Of a stretch of 10,279 bases of DNA, positions 1-6,284 are shown one piece after another. The DNA comes from AC-37 sp034663685 (GTDB lineage: Bacteria > Actinomycetota > Thermoleophilia > Solirubrobacterales > Thermoleophilaceae): positions 1 through 10,279 of the forward strand of contig JAXDJC010000012.1 in the NCBI GenBank assembly GCA_034663685.1, read 5' to 3'. Below the pieces are notes generated by a model. That model did not search any database. It saw only the letters and a list, made by a program, of their open reading frames with translations, and was not told where the DNA came from. The position numbers and the translations under genes are program-made. Each line of letters begins with the position of its first letter. Positions within the stretch are counted from its first letter, which is position 1.

Positions 1-357
1 GCCACCCTCTTCCCCAGCCGGCCGTTGGTGTCAACCGACGACGGCTCGGCCGGGCGCCACGCACTGGTCACCGAGCCGCTGCGCGAAGCGCTCGACGAAG
101 CGGCCCGCGCCGGCGGCCCACCGCCCACGGTCTACGCCTGCGGCCCGCCGCCGATGCTCGAAGCAGCGCGCGCCCTCTGCGCCGAGCGCGATGTCCCGGC
201 CCAGCTCGCCATGGAGTCCGGCATGGCCTGCGGCTTCGGTGCGTGCTACGGCTGCGTTGTACCCACCCGCAACGGCTTCGTGCGGCTCTGCCTGGACGGC
301 CCGGTGCTCGACGCCGCGGATCTCGAGACCGCCCTCGTGGCGGGGGCCGGCCACTGA
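1..357 (+). CDS. pyrK: Dihydroorotate dehydrogenase B electron-transfer subunit, C-terminal part
   Basis: The 5' end lies outside the window; the frame is open from base 1 and gives the last 118 residues. PyrK carries FAD and a [2Fe-2S] cluster and passes electrons from dihydroorotate oxidation in PyrD to NAD+, in pyrimidine synthesis in the cytoplasm. Visible motifs are TDDGSAG, the pyridine-nucleotide-domain motif YACGPPPML, then MESGMACGFGACYGC. The iron-sulfur ligands follow the family pattern C-x4-C-x2-C-x11-C (cysteine codons at 229, 244, 253 and 289). A TTG at 25 is not taken as the start, because homologous PyrK sequence continues upstream of it in frame. The stop shares one base with the pyrD start (TGATG), which implies translational coupling and a shared complex. 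Identification is firm; only the N-terminal FAD domain is unseen. Confidence 0.95.
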   Translation, partial: ATLFPSRPLVSTDDGSAGRHALVTEPLREALDEAARAGGPPPTVYACGPPPMLEAARALCAERDVPAQLAMESGMACGFGACYGCVVPTRNGFVRLCLDGPVLDAADLETALVAGAGH

Positions 358-1250
358 TGGACCTCTGCGGCGTGGAGCTGCGCGGGCCGGTCATGAACGG
401 CTCCGGCACGTTCGACGCGATCGCGGCGCACCGCGCGTTCGGCCAGGCGCTGATGGACGACTTCCCGTTCCACGCCTTCGTGTCGAAGACGATCACGCTG
501 GCCCCGCGCCAGGGCAACCCGCCGCCGCGCCTGTGGGAGTCGCCGGCCGGCCTGATCAACTCGATCGGGCTCCCCAACAAGGGGCTCAAGGGCTTCCTGG
601 CCGAGGACCTGCCTCGGCTCGCCAAGCTGCCGGTGCCGCTCATCGTCTCCGTGATGGGCTTCAGCCGCGAAGAGCTGGCCATGCTGGTGAAGAGCGTCGG
701 TGCGCGTCGCGAGGTGGCCATGATCGAGCTCAACTTCTCGTGCCCCAACGTGGAGACCGGCACCGTGATGGGTGCGGACCCGGTCGAGACGGCGGCGGCC
801 GTCGAGCGTCTCCGGCCCCTCACGGCCACTCCGCTGATCGTGAAGCTCACGCCGAGCGCCACCGATCCCACAGCGGTGGCCGCCGCCGCCGAGGAGGCCG
901 GGGCCGACGCGGTCTCGCTGATCAACACCCTGAAGGGCATGGCGCTCGACCCGCGCACGCGGCAGCCCTGGCTGGGGGGCGTGACCGGTGGGTTGAGCGG
1001 CCCGGCCGTGCGCCCGGTGGCGCTGGCCCAGGTGGCTGCGGTGTCTGCACGGGTGAGCGTGCCGGTCATCGGAATGGGCGGGATCGCCAGCGGCCGCGAC
1101 GCCCTCGACTTCATCGCAACGGGAGCCACGGCCGTCGCCGTCGGCACCGAGAGCTTCCGCGATCCCGCGGCGGGCGGCCGGATCGCCCGCGAGCTGGCGG
1201 CCCTCGCGCCGGGCGCGCCGCATGCCGCGCCCGAGCCCGCCCGCGCCTAG
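357..1250 (+). CDS. pyrD: Dihydroorotate dehydrogenase, class 1B catalytic subunit
   Basis: A 297-residue FMN-dependent TIM-barrel enzyme that oxidises dihydroorotate to orotate, the fourth step of UMP synthesis. ATG at 357 is chosen because the family N-terminus begins there (MDLCGVELRGPVMNGSGTFD) and because it overlaps the pyrK stop; the frame extends upstream to 243 but that part is not PyrD-like. Key motifs are KTITLAPRQGNPPPR (Lys44 region), the NFSCPNV loop with Cys129 as the class 1 catalytic base, IVKLTP (Lys163), SLINTLKGMALD, GGLSGPAVRP, and the phosphate-binding GMGGIASG and AVGTESF near residues 239-267. Cysteine rather than serine as the base, together with the adjacent pyrK, marks class 1B (NAD+-linked) rather than the quinone-linked class 2. 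The next gene is not pyrF but a secreted hydrolase, 12 bases downstream. Confidence 0.96.
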   Translation: MDLCGVELRGPVMNGSGTFDAIAAHRAFGQALMDDFPFHAFVSKTITLAPRQGNPPPRLWESPAGLINSIGLPNKGLKGFLAEDLPRLAKLPVPLIVSVMGFSREELAMLVKSVGARREVAMIELNFSCPNVETGTVMGADPVETAAAVERLRPLTATPLIVKLTPSATDPTAVAAAAEEAGADAVSLINTLKGMALDPRTRQPWLGGVTGGLSGPAVRPVALAQVAAVSARVSVPVIGMGGIASGRDALDFIATGATAVAVGTESFRDPAAGGRIARELAALAPGAPHAAPEPARA

Positions 1251-1253
1251 AAT
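1248..1253 (+). promoter_or_regulatory. Possible -10 element (TAGAAT) for the secreted hydrolase gene
   Basis: TAGAAT overlaps the pyrD stop codon (TAG) and lies nine bases before the ATG at 1263. This is the same spacing as the stronger TAATAT before mihF. Such spacing places the transcription start at or next to the ATG, so the message would be leaderless; no Shine-Dalgarno sequence is visible in the 12-base gap, which agrees. No good -35 is seen. The match could be a coincidence of a stop codon followed by AAT. Confidence 0.38.
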
Positions 1254-1262
1254 CCGCGCCCG

Positions 1263-3287
1263 ATGCCCGCCCGCCGCCCCCTCCGGACGGTTCTGCTCGC
1301 CCTCGCCCTCGCGGCGATGGCGCTCACCGTCGCGCCCGCCGCGCAGGCGGCCAAGAAGAAGGCCGCGCCGAAGTGCCTCACACCGCACTCGTGGGTGGCC
1401 GGCCAGTCCGCTCTCTGCGCCGGCGCCCTCGTGTACGGCGACTACGTGGGCGACGACTACGGCGCCGACACGGGCAAGCCGCAGAACAACCGCATCGGAA
1501 ACCTCTCCCCGGGTGCGGGCGACATCGACTACCCGGCGGGCCAGGAGGCCACCGCCGACCTGATCCGCCTCACGCTCCGGATCTCCGGCGGCAAGCTGGT
1601 GGTCAGCGGCCTGCTGAACGCGCTCTACAAGCCGGACCAGACCGTGCTCGGCCTGGCGATCGACACCGACAACAACCAGGCGACCGGCGGCGGCGAGTGG
1701 AAGGGCCTCGGCGTGTCGAGCAAGGGCTGGGACACCTTCGCCTCCTTCAGGACCGGGGACCCGAAGAAGAACACGGTGGGCGGAACCATCCCGCTGCCGA
1801 AGGGCAGGGTCTGGCGCGTGCAGGCGGCGGTGGCCAACGCCGAGACCGGCAAGGTGATGAACGTGGCCTACCGGGTCGAGGAGCGGGCCGGCTTCGCCCA
1901 GCCCTCGGCCCAGACGGACACGGACCCCGCGGCCGGCAGCTTCTTCGAGGACGAGCAGGCCAAGGCGCTCGAGGCCGGCGACATCTCGCAGTTCGGCGTG
2001 AAGGTGCGGGTCTCGTACCTCAGGCGCGGGGTCACCCGCCCCGCGCGGCCGCGCACCGGCCTGATGGAGCGCGTCTACACCTCCGGCTACACGGTCCCGC
2101 CCGGCGAGGGCATGAGCTACTCCGGCGTGCCCGGCCGAGGCGACGGCGGCGGCCAGGCCAAGCTCGGCTTCGAGCAGAAGTTCAACTTCCTCGGGCGCTA
2201 CCAGCCCTACGGGGTCTACGTGCCGAAGAAGCCGGGCCCGCACGGCATCCAGACCGTCTTCCACGGGTCGGGCTCGAACCTGTCCGCCCTGGTGGCCCAG
2301 CCCGGCATGGAGCAGCGCTTCGGCGAGGACCTCAACCGGATCGTCGTCACGCCGGAGGCCCGCGGAACCGAGGGCTGGGGCTCGGACATCTCCGAGCGCG
2401 ACCTCCTCGACGTGATCGCCGACGTGGAGGCCAGCTACCCGGTCGACCTCGACCGCGTGTTCGCCGGGGGCTATTCGCAGGGCGGCTACATCACCTACCG
2501 CATGGCGTCACTGCACCCGGACATGTTCGCCGGCGCGGTCGACTGGGTCGGCTTCACCGGCGACGGCGCCAACGGCGGGCCGCCCGGCGCGGTGCACTAC
2601 ACGGGCGGCGCGATCGGCAACGCGGTCGACTTCGTCAAGAACCTGCTGAACATCCCGACAGTGATGCTCTACAGCGACGCCGACGAGCTCGTGCACGTGT
2701 GGACCGGCCAGGCCATGGACATGACCTTCCAGGGCACCGACAACATCTACCGCTTCTACAACCACCCCGCGTCCGAGCACCTGACCTTCGCCGCGCTCGA
2801 CGACTGGGCCAAGGAGGCGGCCTACTCCAAGGACCTCAAGCTGGTCAAGAACCCGCCGCGGGTGCTGTTCACCACCGCTCCGTTCCTGGACGCGCCGCAG
2901 TATGGGATCGTGCACGACCGCGCCTACTGGGTCTCCGGCCTCCGAGGGCGCGCGGGGGTCACCGATTACTCCACCGTGGACCTGACCACCGCCGGCTGCG
3001 GCGGCACCCTCCCGGTACTCGAGCGCACGCCGGGTGCCGGCACCGACCCGATCCCGTGGAACAGCGACGACCAGCACGCGGTCTCGACCAAGCCGATCGG
3101 CAAGCTGGCGAAGCTCACCGGAACGCTCACGAACGTGGCATCGGTGACGATCGACGCCTCTCGGGCCTGCCTGACCGGCCCGACGGCCTACGACATCACG
3201 AGTGACGGCCCCGCCACCCTCAAGCTCTCCGATGGGCGCACGCTCGCTCTTCCGAGCGGCCACGCGCAGGGCACTCTGGCCCGCTGA
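1263..3287 (+). CDS. Secreted alpha/beta-hydrolase, PHB depolymerase/feruloyl esterase-like, with extra N- and C-terminal domains
   Basis: A 674-residue exported protein. Residues 1-29 form a signal peptide (PARRPLR, a hydrophobic core, then AQA before Ala30). Residues about 37-310 are a beta-rich domain I do not recognise, with a Cys pair near its start and an acidic IDTDNNQATGGG segment. The hydrolase domain spans about 316-525. It has an HG oxyanion motif (FHGSGSN, His334-Gly335), the nucleophile elbow GYSQGG (Ser405) in a context typical of PHB-depolymerase-like esterases (DLDRVFAGGYSQGGYITYRM), a likely acid Asp474 in YSDADELVHVW, and a likely catalytic His506 in SEHLTF. The C-terminal 150 residues are beta-rich and unassigned. 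It probably cleaves an ester in a polymer or plant-derived substrate outside the cell, but the substrate cannot be told from sequence. It lies between pyrD and mihF, where it has no obvious metabolic link. Confidence 0.85.
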   Translation: MPARRPLRTVLLALALAAMALTVAPAAQAAKKKAAPKCLTPHSWVAGQSALCAGALVYGDYVGDDYGADTGKPQNNRIGNLSPGAGDIDYPAGQEATADLIRLTLRISGGKLVVSGLLNALYKPDQTVLGLAIDTDNNQATGGGEWKGLGVSSKGWDTFASFRTGDPKKNTVGGTIPLPKGRVWRVQAAVANAETGKVMNVAYRVEERAGFAQPSAQTDTDPAAGSFFEDEQAKALEAGDISQFGVKVRVSYLRRGVTRPARPRTGLMERVYTSGYTVPPGEGMSYSGVPGRGDGGGQAKLGFEQKFNFLGRYQPYGVYVPKKPGPHGIQTVFHGSGSNLSALVAQPGMEQRFGEDLNRIVVTPEARGTEGWGSDISERDLLDVIADVEASYPVDLDRVFAGGYSQGGYITYRMASLHPDMFAGAVDWVGFTGDGANGGPPGAVHYTGGAIGNAVDFVKNLLNIPTVMLYSDADELVHVWTGQAMDMTFQGTDNIYRFYNHPASEHLTFAALDDWAKEAAYSKDLKLVKNPPRVLFTTAPFLDAPQYGIVHDRAYWVSGLRGRAGVTDYSTVDLTTAGCGGTLPVLERTPGAGTDPIPWNSDDQHAVSTKPIGKLAKLTGTLTNVASVTIDASRACLTGPTAYDITSDGPATLKLSDGRTLALPSGHAQGTLAR

Positions 3288-3497
3288 CCCGGTCGTCATT
3301 TCGCGCCCACAGCGGGGGTTTTGCGCCGCGCTGGCGCAGCGCCGCTCGCCTCAGGAGTAAAAACCCCTGCAAAGGGCCTCAATACCGTCAAGTAGCCCCA
3401 AGCGGCCTGAAGCTCAGGTCGAGGTCTAGATGAATTCGGCAAAAAACCGGGGTTCAGCCCTTTACGAGCGCCCGAGCGTGTGTAATATCGCGCCCCA
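3288..3497 (+). other. Non-coding spacer with nested inverted repeats before mihF
   Basis: This 210-base gap looks less GC-rich than its surroundings and has A/T runs. Three pairings can be drawn. Stem A joins 3312-3322 to 3360-3370 (11 pairs, one G-T) and encloses a small hairpin GCGCTG-GCG-CAGCGC at 3328-3342. Stem B joins AAAGGGC (3371-3377) to GCCCTTT (3457-3463). Stem C is 3403-3410 with 3414-3421 (8 pairs, one G-T, loop AGC), nested in B. A and B abut, so almost the whole spacer could fold as one domain. None of the stems is followed by a T-run on the plus strand, so a classical terminator is not shown. It could be a hydrolase 3' UTR, a small RNA or a protein-binding region. Confidence 0.45.
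3461..3488 (+). promoter_or_regulatory. Sigma-70-type promoter of the mihF operon
   Basis: A -35-like TTTACG at 3461-3466 (four of six to TTGACA) is separated by 16 bases from a strong -10 TAATAT at 3483-3488. This is a rare A/T hexamer in very GC-rich surroundings. Transcription should begin around 3495-3498, at the GTG start of mihF, giving a leaderless or nearly leaderless message. No Shine-Dalgarno sequence is present in the nine bases between. The -35 overlaps the right arm of the inverted repeat at 3457-3463, so a factor binding there could affect initiation. Confidence 0.7.
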
Positions 3498-3842
3498 GTG
3501 CCGCCCGCCGCCCCGACCACGACCAAGCCGCAGATCGGGGCCCCGGAGCGTTCCCTGACCCAGCGGATGGACGCCCTGCGGCGCGCGAACGAGATCCGCA
3601 CGCGCCGCGCCGAGCTCAAGCGCGAGCTCAAGGCCGGCCGCAAGCAGATCCACCCGCTTCTGCTCGATCCGCCCGAGTATCTCCAGACGGCCAAGGTCTT
3701 CGATCTGCTCCTGGCCGTCCCCAAGTACGGCCGCGTGAAGGTCAACAGGATCCTCACGCAGTGCCGGATCTCGCCGAGCAAGACCATCGGCGGGCTCTCG
3801 CAGCGCCAGCGCGCCGAGCTGGTGTCCTACCTCCGCCGCTAG
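3498..3842 (+). CDS. mihF: Actinobacterial-type integration host factor
   Basis: A 114-residue small basic nucleoid-associated DNA-binding protein. The family binds DNA without the HU/IHF fold, through a helix-two-turn-helix (H2TH), and is needed for nucleoid organisation and for some phage integration. The N-terminal about 17 residues (Pro/Thr rich) are likely disordered. A charged helix follows at about 18-50 (RANEIRTRRAELKRELKAG). The H2TH core, residues about 66-105, carries AVPKYGRVKVNRIL, RISPSKTIGGLSQRQR and a basic end. These segments match the mycobacterial mIHF pattern (LPKVGKVKA, GLGERQR). GTG at 3498 is chosen because the -10 TAATAT ends nine bases earlier. The adjacent gmk and rpoZ reproduce the conserved actinobacterial order, and the TAG stop shares one base with the gmk GTG. 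Confidence 0.95.
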   Translation: MPPAAPTTTKPQIGAPERSLTQRMDALRRANEIRTRRAELKRELKAGRKQIHPLLLDPPEYLQTAKVFDLLLAVPKYGRVKVNRILTQCRISPSKTIGGLSQRQRAELVSYLRR

Positions 3843-4405
3843 TGCCGCGCGTGCTCGTCGTGACCGGCCCGTCCGGGGTCGGCAAGGGCACGCTGATCAA
3901 GTCTCTTTGCAGGGAGTTTCCGGATCTGAGGCTCTCGGTGTCCGCCACCACGCGCCCGCCCCGCTCGGGTGAGGAGGACGGCCGCGACTACCACTTCCTG
4001 AGCCCCGAGGAGTTCGAGCGCCGGGTGCGGGCGGGCGAGTTCCTGGAGCACGCCACCTACGCCGGCAATCGCTACGGCACGCTGCGATCGGAGACCGAGG
4101 ACGACCCGGTGGTGCTCGAGATCGAGGTGCAGGGCGCACGCCAGGTGCGCGAGGCGCTGCCCGACGCGATCCAGGTGTTCATCGCCCCGCCGACCACCGA
4201 GGTGCTGCGCGAGCGGCTGCTCCAGCGCGGAACCGACTCGCCGGAGGTGATCCGCAAGCGGCTCGAGGCGGCCGAGGAGGAGCTGGCCGCCAAGGACGAG
4301 TTCCCGCACGTGATCGTGAACGACGACCTGGGCCGCGCTGTGCAGGAGCTGAGCGACCTCGTCGCTAGGCTTTGGTCCCGCCCGCAAGGAGAGGCCCGCA
4401 CTTGA
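3842..4405 (+). CDS. gmk: Guanylate kinase
   Basis: A 187-residue cytoplasmic enzyme that phosphorylates GMP to GDP with ATP, feeding GTP, dGTP and (p)ppGpp pools. The P-loop GPSGVGKGT spans residues 9-17 (Lys15). The GMP-binding region SATTRPPRSGEEDGRDYHF follows, then EFLEHATYAGNRYGT, EIEVQGARQVR and the late NDD motif (IVNDDL), all in family order. Length is normal for a bacterial Gmk. The frame is open back to 3761 within mihF, but the GTG at 3842 starts right before the first beta strand (PRVLVVTGPSG) and shares a base with the mihF stop (TAGTG), so it is the better start; no separate ribosome site is needed if translation is coupled. Its stop overlaps the rpoZ start. Confidence 0.97.
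   Translation: MPRVLVVTGPSGVGKGTLIKSLCREFPDLRLSVSATTRPPRSGEEDGRDYHFLSPEEFERRVRAGEFLEHATYAGNRYGTLRSETEDDPVVLEIEVQGARQVREALPDAIQVFIAPPTTEVLRERLLQRGTDSPEVIRKRLEAAEEELAAKDEFPHVIVNDDLGRAVQELSDLVARLWSRPQGEART
4386..4394 (+). promoter_or_regulatory. Ribosome binding site that fixes the rpoZ start
   Basis: AAGGAGAGG (4386-4394), inside the end of gmk, lies seven bases before TTG at 4402. It is the clearest Shine-Dalgarno sequence in the operon. It supports the TTG at 4402 over the in-frame TTG at 4372, which would read through this site as coding sequence and add ten residues not typical of omega. Confidence 0.75.
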
Positions 4406-4632
4406 TCAAGCCCCGTCTGGACACTTTGCTCGAACGCGTCGACTCGCACTACGCGTGCGTGCTCGTCGCCGCCAAGCGCGCCCGCCAGATCAACTCGTAC
4501 TACCACAACCTCGGCGAGGGGACGTTCGACGAGTACCCGCCGCCGATGGTCGACACGGGCTCCAAGAACTACCTCAAGATCGCTCTTGAGGAGATGGCCG
4601 CGGGCAAGATCAACTACCGCTACCGCGCCTAG
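4402..4632 (+). CDS. rpoZ: RNA polymerase omega subunit
   Basis: A 76-residue subunit that chaperones assembly of the beta' subunit into RNA polymerase and, in many bacteria, helps form the ppGpp site. It is recognised by the opening RLDTLLERVDSHYACVLVAA and the conserved KRARQIN at about residues 24-30, which is the omega signature contacting beta'. The actinobacterial features LGEG and a C-terminal KIALEEMAAGKI follow. The start is a TTG whose last two bases overlap the gmk stop (TTGA). Gene order gmk-rpoZ is conserved widely. A weak TAGGCT at 4366-4371 could be an internal -10, but there is no -35 and it is not annotated separately. Confidence 0.96.
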   Translation: MIKPRLDTLLERVDSHYACVLVAAKRARQINSYYHNLGEGTFDEYPPPMVDTGSKNYLKIALEEMAAGKINYRYRA

Positions 4633-4643
4633 AGCGCCGCTCT
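4631..4643 (+). other. Short hairpin in the rpoZ-coaBC gap
   Basis: AGAGC-GCC-GCTCT, a perfect five-pair stem with a three-base loop, fills the 13-base gap between the rpoZ stop and the coaBC ATG at 4646. There is no T-run, so it is not a standard terminator. coaBC has no clear Shine-Dalgarno sequence, and the hairpin sits where one would be. It is small enough to be chance. Confidence 0.25.
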
Positions 4644-4645
4644 TC

Positions 4646-5902
4646 ATGGCGCGGGTCCTCGTCGGGGTAACGGGCGGGATCTCCGCCTACAAGGCCGTGG
4701 AGCTGGTTCGGCTGGCGACCAAGGCCGGCCACTCCGTGCGCGTGGTGCAGACGCCCTCGAGCGAGCGCTTCGTGGGGCGCGCCACCTTCGAGGGGATCAC
4801 CGGCGCGCCCGTGCTGGTGGACGAGTTCGAGCCGGACCCCGCGCGCGGCGCGTTCCCCGGCGACCCGGCGCCCGACCACGCCGCGATCTCCCACCTCGAG
4901 CTGGTCCGGCGCGCGGACGTGTACGCGATCGTCCCCGCCTCCGCCAACACGATCGCCAAGCTCGCCACCGGGCTGGCCGACAACCTGCTCACTAGCGCGG
5001 CGCTGGCGTCGCCCGTCCCGCTCGTGATCGCGCCCGCCATGAACGACCGCATGTGGACCCACCCGGCCACGCAGGCCAACGTGGCCACGCTGGCCGAGCG
5101 CGGCGCCGCGATCGTGCCGCCCGCCACCGGCGCGCTCGCCTCGCGCGGGGAGTGGGGCACGGGCCGGCTGGCCGAGCCGGCCGACGTGCTCGCGGCCATC
5201 GAGGGCGCCATCGGGGGCGCCTCCTTCGCGCCCCGTTCGCTCGACGGCCTGCGCGTGCTCGTGACCGCCGGCGGCACGCGCGAGCCGATCGACTCCGTGC
5301 GCTTCGTGGGCAACCGCTCGTCGGGGCGGATGGGCTTCGCGGTGGCCGAGGAGGCCGCCAGGCGCGGCGCGGAGGTGACGGTGGTGGCCGCCAACGTGTC
5401 GCTGCCGCGTATCGAGGCGGTGCGCTACGTGGACGTGGAGACCGCCGAGCAGCTGCGCGCCGCCACGCACGCCGCGTTCGCCGATTGCGACGTGCTCGTG
5501 ATGGCCGCCGCCGTGGCCGACTTCCGGCCGGCTGAGCCGGCCGGCACCAAGCTGAAGAAGAGCGAGCGCGACGGCCTGACGGTGCAGCTCGAGCCGACCG
5601 CCGACGTGCTGGCGGAGCTGGCGGCCGATCGCGGCGCGCGGCTGCTCGTGGGCTTCGCGGCCGAGCACGGGGAGGGCGCGGTCGAGCGCGCCCGCGGCAA
5701 GCTCGAGCGCAAGGGGCTCGACGCGATCGTGGTCAACGACATCTCGCGGGCCGACATCGGCTTCGACTCCGAGCACAACGAGGTGGCGATCGTGACCGCC
5801 GCCGGCGTGCGCGAGGTGCCGCTCGGCTCGAAGGCGGAGGTGGCCGGCGCCGTGCTCGACCTGGTCGAGGAGCTGCGCGCGGCGCGGGTGCCCCATGAGT
5901 GA
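4646..5902 (+). CDS. coaBC: Bifunctional phosphopantothenoylcysteine decarboxylase / phosphopantothenate-cysteine ligase
   Basis: A 418-residue fusion that makes 4'-phosphopantothenoylcysteine (CoaB) and decarboxylates it with FMN (CoaC) in coenzyme A synthesis. The CoaC half (1-190) shows GVTGGISAYKA, ISHLEL with the likely catalytic His83, PASANTIAKLATGLADN, and PAMNDRMW (130-137). The substrate-flap motif reads LASRGEWGTGR, with Ser166 where the E. coli enzyme has Cys and one extra residue. The CoaB half (200-418) shows VTAGGTREPID and VRFVGNRSSGRMG, AAAVADFRP, KLKK (302-305), GFAAEH and VVNDIS. ATG at 4646 starts directly at the first Rossmann strand. The TGA stop overlaps the next gene's ATG (ATGAGTGA), so the two are probably translated together. 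Confidence 0.97.
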   Translation: MARVLVGVTGGISAYKAVELVRLATKAGHSVRVVQTPSSERFVGRATFEGITGAPVLVDEFEPDPARGAFPGDPAPDHAAISHLELVRRADVYAIVPASANTIAKLATGLADNLLTSAALASPVPLVIAPAMNDRMWTHPATQANVATLAERGAAIVPPATGALASRGEWGTGRLAEPADVLAAIEGAIGGASFAPRSLDGLRVLVTAGGTREPIDSVRFVGNRSSGRMGFAVAEEAARRGAEVTVVAANVSLPRIEAVRYVDVETAEQLRAATHAAFADCDVLVMAAAVADFRPAEPAGTKLKKSERDGLTVQLEPTADVLAELAADRGARLLVGFAAEHGEGAVERARGKLERKGLDAIVVNDISRADIGFDSEHNEVAIVTAAGVREVPLGSKAEVAGAVLDLVEELRAARVPHE

Positions 5903-6284
5903 TCTCCACGAGACCCCCGAGGCGCGCGGCGAGCGCGTGTACGACCTCTTCAAGCGCGGCAGCGCCCTGCTCGAGGCGGGCGACTTCGCGGCGGCCGCCA
6001 TCCCGCTGGAGCGCGCCCGCGACCTCGAGCCCGACAAGAGCTCGATCCGCGAGGCGCTCGGCCGCGCGTACTTCCGCGCCGGCCGCTACGCCGACGCGCG
6101 CGAGGAGTTCGCCGCCGTGGTCGAGCGCTACCCGGTGAACGACTACGCCATCTTCTGCCTCGGCCGCTCGTGCGAGAAGACCGGCCGCCGCGACGAGGCG
6201 CGCCGCCACCTGGCGCTGGCGGCCCAGCTGCGCCCGGACCGCGCGGACTACCGCGTGTACCGGGACCGCCTGCGCGCGGCCTGA
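5895..6284 (+). CDS. Small tetratricopeptide-repeat protein
   Basis: A 129-residue soluble protein made almost entirely of three back-to-back 34-residue TPRs: residues 15-48 (AGDFAAAAIPLERARDLEP), 49-82 (GRAYFRAGRYADAREEF) and 83-116 (GRSCEKTGRRDEARRHL). A short acidic start and a basic tail flank them. There is no signal peptide, transmembrane segment or enzymatic domain. TPRs form a superhelical groove that binds partner peptides, so this is probably an adaptor or assembly protein. It overlaps coaBC by eight bases and ends the operon, and it occupies the place where metK follows coaBC in mycobacteria. The partner is unknown. The ATG at 5895 is the only plausible start before the first repeat. 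Confidence 0.88.
   Translation: MSDLHETPEARGERVYDLFKRGSALLEAGDFAAAAIPLERARDLEPDKSSIREALGRAYFRAGRYADAREEFAAVVERYPVNDYAIFCLGRSCEKTGRRDEARRHLALAAQLRPDRADYRVYRDRLRAA

Noticed and set aside
246..2264. Long minus-strand open frame (672 codons)
   Set aside because: It is antisense to pyrD and the hydrolase gene, has no family motifs and a shadow-type composition.
191..3205. Very long plus-strand open frame (1004 codons) crossing pyrK, pyrD and the hydrolase gene
   Set aside because: It is Arg/Gly/Pro-rich low-complexity translation typical of an off-frame reading of GC-rich DNA, and it overlaps three recognised genes.
3312..3370. Stem A as an intrinsic terminator of the hydrolase gene
   Set aside because: The stem is convincing but no T-run follows its right arm on either strand, so termination is not shown.
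3445..3454. AACC-GG-GGTT near-palindrome as an operator
   Set aside because: It is short, has only a two-base spacer, and matches no regulator site that I can name.
3296..3787. Minus-strand open frame of 163 codons covering the pre-mihF spacer
   Set aside because: It runs through the mihF promoter and into mihF in antisense, with no recognisable domain or ribosome site. The spacer is better read as non-coding.
4610..6037. Minus-strand open frame of 475 codons opposite coaBC
   Set aside because: It is His/Arg/Gly-rich antisense shadow of a clearly identified gene.
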